Source: JBARRO01 sp049644265 (lineage in GTDB: Bacteria > Bacteroidota > Ignavibacteria > UBA10030). From it: a stretch of DNA of 8,437 nucleotides. Both the position numbers and the translations under genes were made by a program. The notes beneath the pieces were generated by a model. The model was not told the origin of the DNA and searched no databases. It saw only the letters and a program-made list of their open reading frames with translations. Shown here one piece after another: positions 7,030-8,437 of this stretch. The DNA is taken from contig JBARRO010000207.1 of the NCBI GenBank assembly GCA_049644265.1, forward strand, positions 1 to 8,437. Direction: 5' to 3'. How positions within the stretch are numbered: position 1 is the stretch's first letter; each line of letters begins with the position of its first letter.

Positions 7030-8005
7030 TTCCCCCTTCCCCGACCAGATTGAGTCCTCGCCCTTCATGGAAGACATTCCGCCGGTAATCGACTAACCCA
7101 AGCCATGCCGCGCGGAAAAGATCGCGGCGAGTTACAAACCAAACCAACATCTTAAACCCAATCGCCGCGCAATAGTATGCCTTTCCGACGAGCCGCACTG
7201 CTCCCGTGGTGGTTTGCTGCGCAAGGAGAAACCTGTTTCTCACGCTGTAGTACATGTGAAATGGCGTATCCCCCAGGTGCACTGCCTTATGATAAATTCT
7301 CGATGCAGGTACATACAGAAGCCGGTATCCAGCTGAGACGAGACGCATGGACAACTCCGCATCCTCGTGATACATGAAAAATCTTTCGTCGAACAATCCT
7401 ACGTTCTTCAGGACGCTTGTCCTGAGCAGCATCATGCATCCGGACATGAATGTCACAGGTTCTGGAGAATTCTTCATCGCCGGCTCGTAGAGATCCCCCA
7501 CCTTCCGTGTAAATCCTGCGACCCTCCATCGCACAAAATCTCCGCCGCCATACCAGATCCGATCCTTCGCCGGAAAGGAACAGATAATCCCGGTAGCCCC
7601 AGCTGCAGTTTTATCCTGCTCAAGTGCACCGACGAGTTCAGTGAGGGCGTCGCGCTCGACGATTGTGTCATTGTTCAAGACAAGGACATAATCCGCGCCT
7701 CGTTTGAATGCAAACCGTATCCCCTCGTTATTACCTGCTGCGAACCCCAGGTTTTTCCCTGTCATCAAGATCTTTACACCCGAGAGCTTCCTCCGGAAGA
7801 TCTCCCCGGAGGCATCCGTTGACCCGTTGTCAACGACGATCACATCGAGGTTTCTGTGCTTCGACTTCTTCAGTGAGGCAACACACTCAACGGTGTCTTG
7901 TGCGCGGTTGTAGTTCAGGACCACTGCGGTAACATGTGGACCTCGCTTGGATCCGTGTCTGGGAGCCCTATCCGTTGGTCGCGGTTCAGCAGAACGCTTG
8001 GACAC
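7010..8005 (-). CDS. GT2-family glycosyltransferase, rhamnosyltransferase-like
   Basis: The 331-residue protein is a GT-A fold GT2 enzyme. VTAVVLNYNR (25-34) is the nucleotide-binding strand, VIVVDNGSTDAS (55-66) and GKNLGFAAGNNEGI (83-96) follow, and VLVLNNDT (107-114) carries the DXD-like metal site. FMSGCMMLLRTSV (186-198) and FDERFFMYHEDAELSMR (205-221) form the acceptor-side and ED motifs, as in WbbL-like rhamnosyltransferases. A hydrophobic stretch at about 275-292 may sit at the membrane. The enzyme probably adds a deoxyhexose or hexose to the lipid-linked unit. The start is a GTG at 8005, three bases after the stop of the upstream gene, with AGGT eight bases before it. This gives a basic, proline-containing leader of about 22 residues before the first strand. 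No later ATG would keep the catalytic domain. It overlaps the next gene by 20 bases (eight if 7017 is its start). Confidence 0.92.
   Translation of the reverse strand: MSKRSAEPRPTDRAPRHGSKRGPHVTAVVLNYNRAQDTVECVASLKKSKHRNLDVIVVDNGSTDASGEIFRRKLSGVKILMTGKNLGFAAGNNEGIRFAFKRGADYVLVLNNDTIVERDALTELVGALEQDKTAAGATGIICSFPAKDRIWYGGGDFVRWRVAGFTRKVGDLYEPAMKNSPEPVTFMSGCMMLLRTSVLKNVGLFDERFFMYHEDAELSMRLVSAGYRLLYVPASRIYHKAVHLGDTPFHMYYSVRNRFLLAQQTTTGAVRLVGKAYYCAAIGFKMLVWFVTRRDLFRAAWLGLVDYRRNVFHEGRGLNLVGEGGNAYSNG
7030..7042 (-). promoter_or_regulatory. Purine-rich ribosome binding tract before the GT4 start at 7029
   Basis: On the minus strand the 13 bases read GGGGAAGGGGGAA directly before the ATG at 7029. 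The first G block leaves nine bases to the start, the second only two, so the fit is imperfect. The same tract is 14 or more bases from the alternative ATG at 7017, too far for normal use. This is the reason for choosing 7029. Confidence 0.4.
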
Positions 8006-8008
8006 GGT

Positions 8009-8437
8009 TCACGACCTGATCAAAGAATTGCAGCGATCGACAATCATATCCAGATTATTTTTGTTTCCGAACTCCTCTGTCGCCCTTTTCATCCCGGCTC
8101 TCCCCAGTCTATTGCATAATTCATCGTCCTCGAGCAATCGGCCGAGAGATTGTGCAAGCTCTCCCGGCGCCTTTGGATTCACAAGTAATCCATCGACGCC
8201 GTCATTCATAAGATCAATGATATGGGCCGTTCTCGCTGCGACAACAGGCTTGCCCAATGCCCACGCCTCGATTACCGGCCTCGAAAAATGAGACTGCGGA
8301 GATGGGGATGCAATGATATCCGAAGCTGCAATCAGATCGAGGGGGTTTGGTATTTCGCCGAGCAATGAGAGGGAATGAATCTGCTGTAATTGCGACGCGA
8401 TTTTCATGCATTGATCATAATATTCGCGGTTCTCAGC
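8009..8437 (-). CDS. GT-B (GT4-type) glycosyltransferase, C-terminal part, cut by right edge
   Basis: The frame stays open to the right edge: ten codons precede the first visible ATG at 8407 (residues AENREYYDQC), so that ATG is internal and the gene's start lies outside the window. The 142 visible residues are the end of a glycosyltransferase group 1 domain: LLGEIPN (25-31), an AASDIIASPSP stretch (37-47), RPVIEAWALGKPVVAART (53-70), GVDGLLVNP (80-88) and a terminal helix (LGRLLEDDELCNRLG, 98-112). The second glutamate of the EX7E motif is Glu57, but the first position is Ser49. The enzyme probably acts on the same glycan as its neighbours; donor unknown. The TGA at 8011-8009 is three bases before the GTG of the GT2 gene, so the two are likely co-translated. 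Confidence 0.88.
   Translation of the reverse strand, partial: AENREYYDQCMKIASQLQQIHSLSLLGEIPNPLDLIAASDIIASPSPQSHFSRPVIEAWALGKPVVAARTAHIIDLMNDGVDGLLVNPKAPGELAQSLGRLLEDDELCNRLGRAGMKRATEEFGNKNNLDMIVDRCNSLIRS

Overview
The window is a densely packed, single-strand (all minus) cluster for a bacterial surface polysaccharide such as O-antigen, capsule or exopolysaccharide. Eight protein-coding genes fill almost all of it, and both edges cut through a gene. Transcription runs from the right edge to the left edge. No gap between genes exceeds about 80 bases. I see no tRNA, rRNA, insertion sequence, CRISPR array, convincing promoter or rho-independent terminator, so this looks like the interior of one long operon.

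In transcription order the genes are: the C-terminal part of a GT-B glycosyltransferase (8009-8437), a GT2 rhamnosyltransferase-like glycosyltransferase (7010-8005), a GT4 glycosyltransferase (5947-7029), a glutamine-dependent asparagine synthase/amidotransferase (3981-5873), an extended-SDR UDP-sugar 4-epimerase (3033-3968), a second GT4 glycosyltransferase (1817-3028), a WecB-type UDP-GlcNAc 2-epimerase (709-1803), and the membrane N-terminus of what is probably a polyprenyl-phosphate sugar-1-phosphate transferase (1-630). Most junctions are tight: two are overlaps or 3-4 base gaps and two more are 12-13 bases, which suggests translational coupling. The two larger gaps, 631-708 and 5874-5946, each hold something unusual: a short 9-base tandem repeat, and a possible 29-codon ORF.

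The genes make sense together. The two epimerases would supply N-acetylhexosamine nucleotide sugars: UDP-ManNAc from WecB, and UDP-GalNAc or UDP-Gal from the SDR enzyme, whose gatekeeper position is a Ser as in WbpP. The membrane transferase would load the first sugar-phosphate on the lipid carrier. Four glycosyltransferases would extend the repeat unit. The AsnB-like enzyme could amidate a uronic acid or act in amino-acid supply. No flippase, polymerase, UDP-sugar dehydrogenase or export gene is visible, so the rest of the pathway lies outside the window.

The organism is a bacterium of moderate GC content (by eye a little over half GC) with weak or absent Shine-Dalgarno sequences at several starts. 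The repeat in the 631-708 gap resembles short degenerate repeats I associate with environmental genomes, including the Bacteroidota/Ignavibacteriota area, but I cannot assign a taxon. I do not see a wholly new system. The most unusual points are variant catalytic or binding motifs in WecB and two glycosyltransferases, a slippery A7 heptamer whose -1 frame ends exactly on the wecB start codon, and the 9-base repeat.
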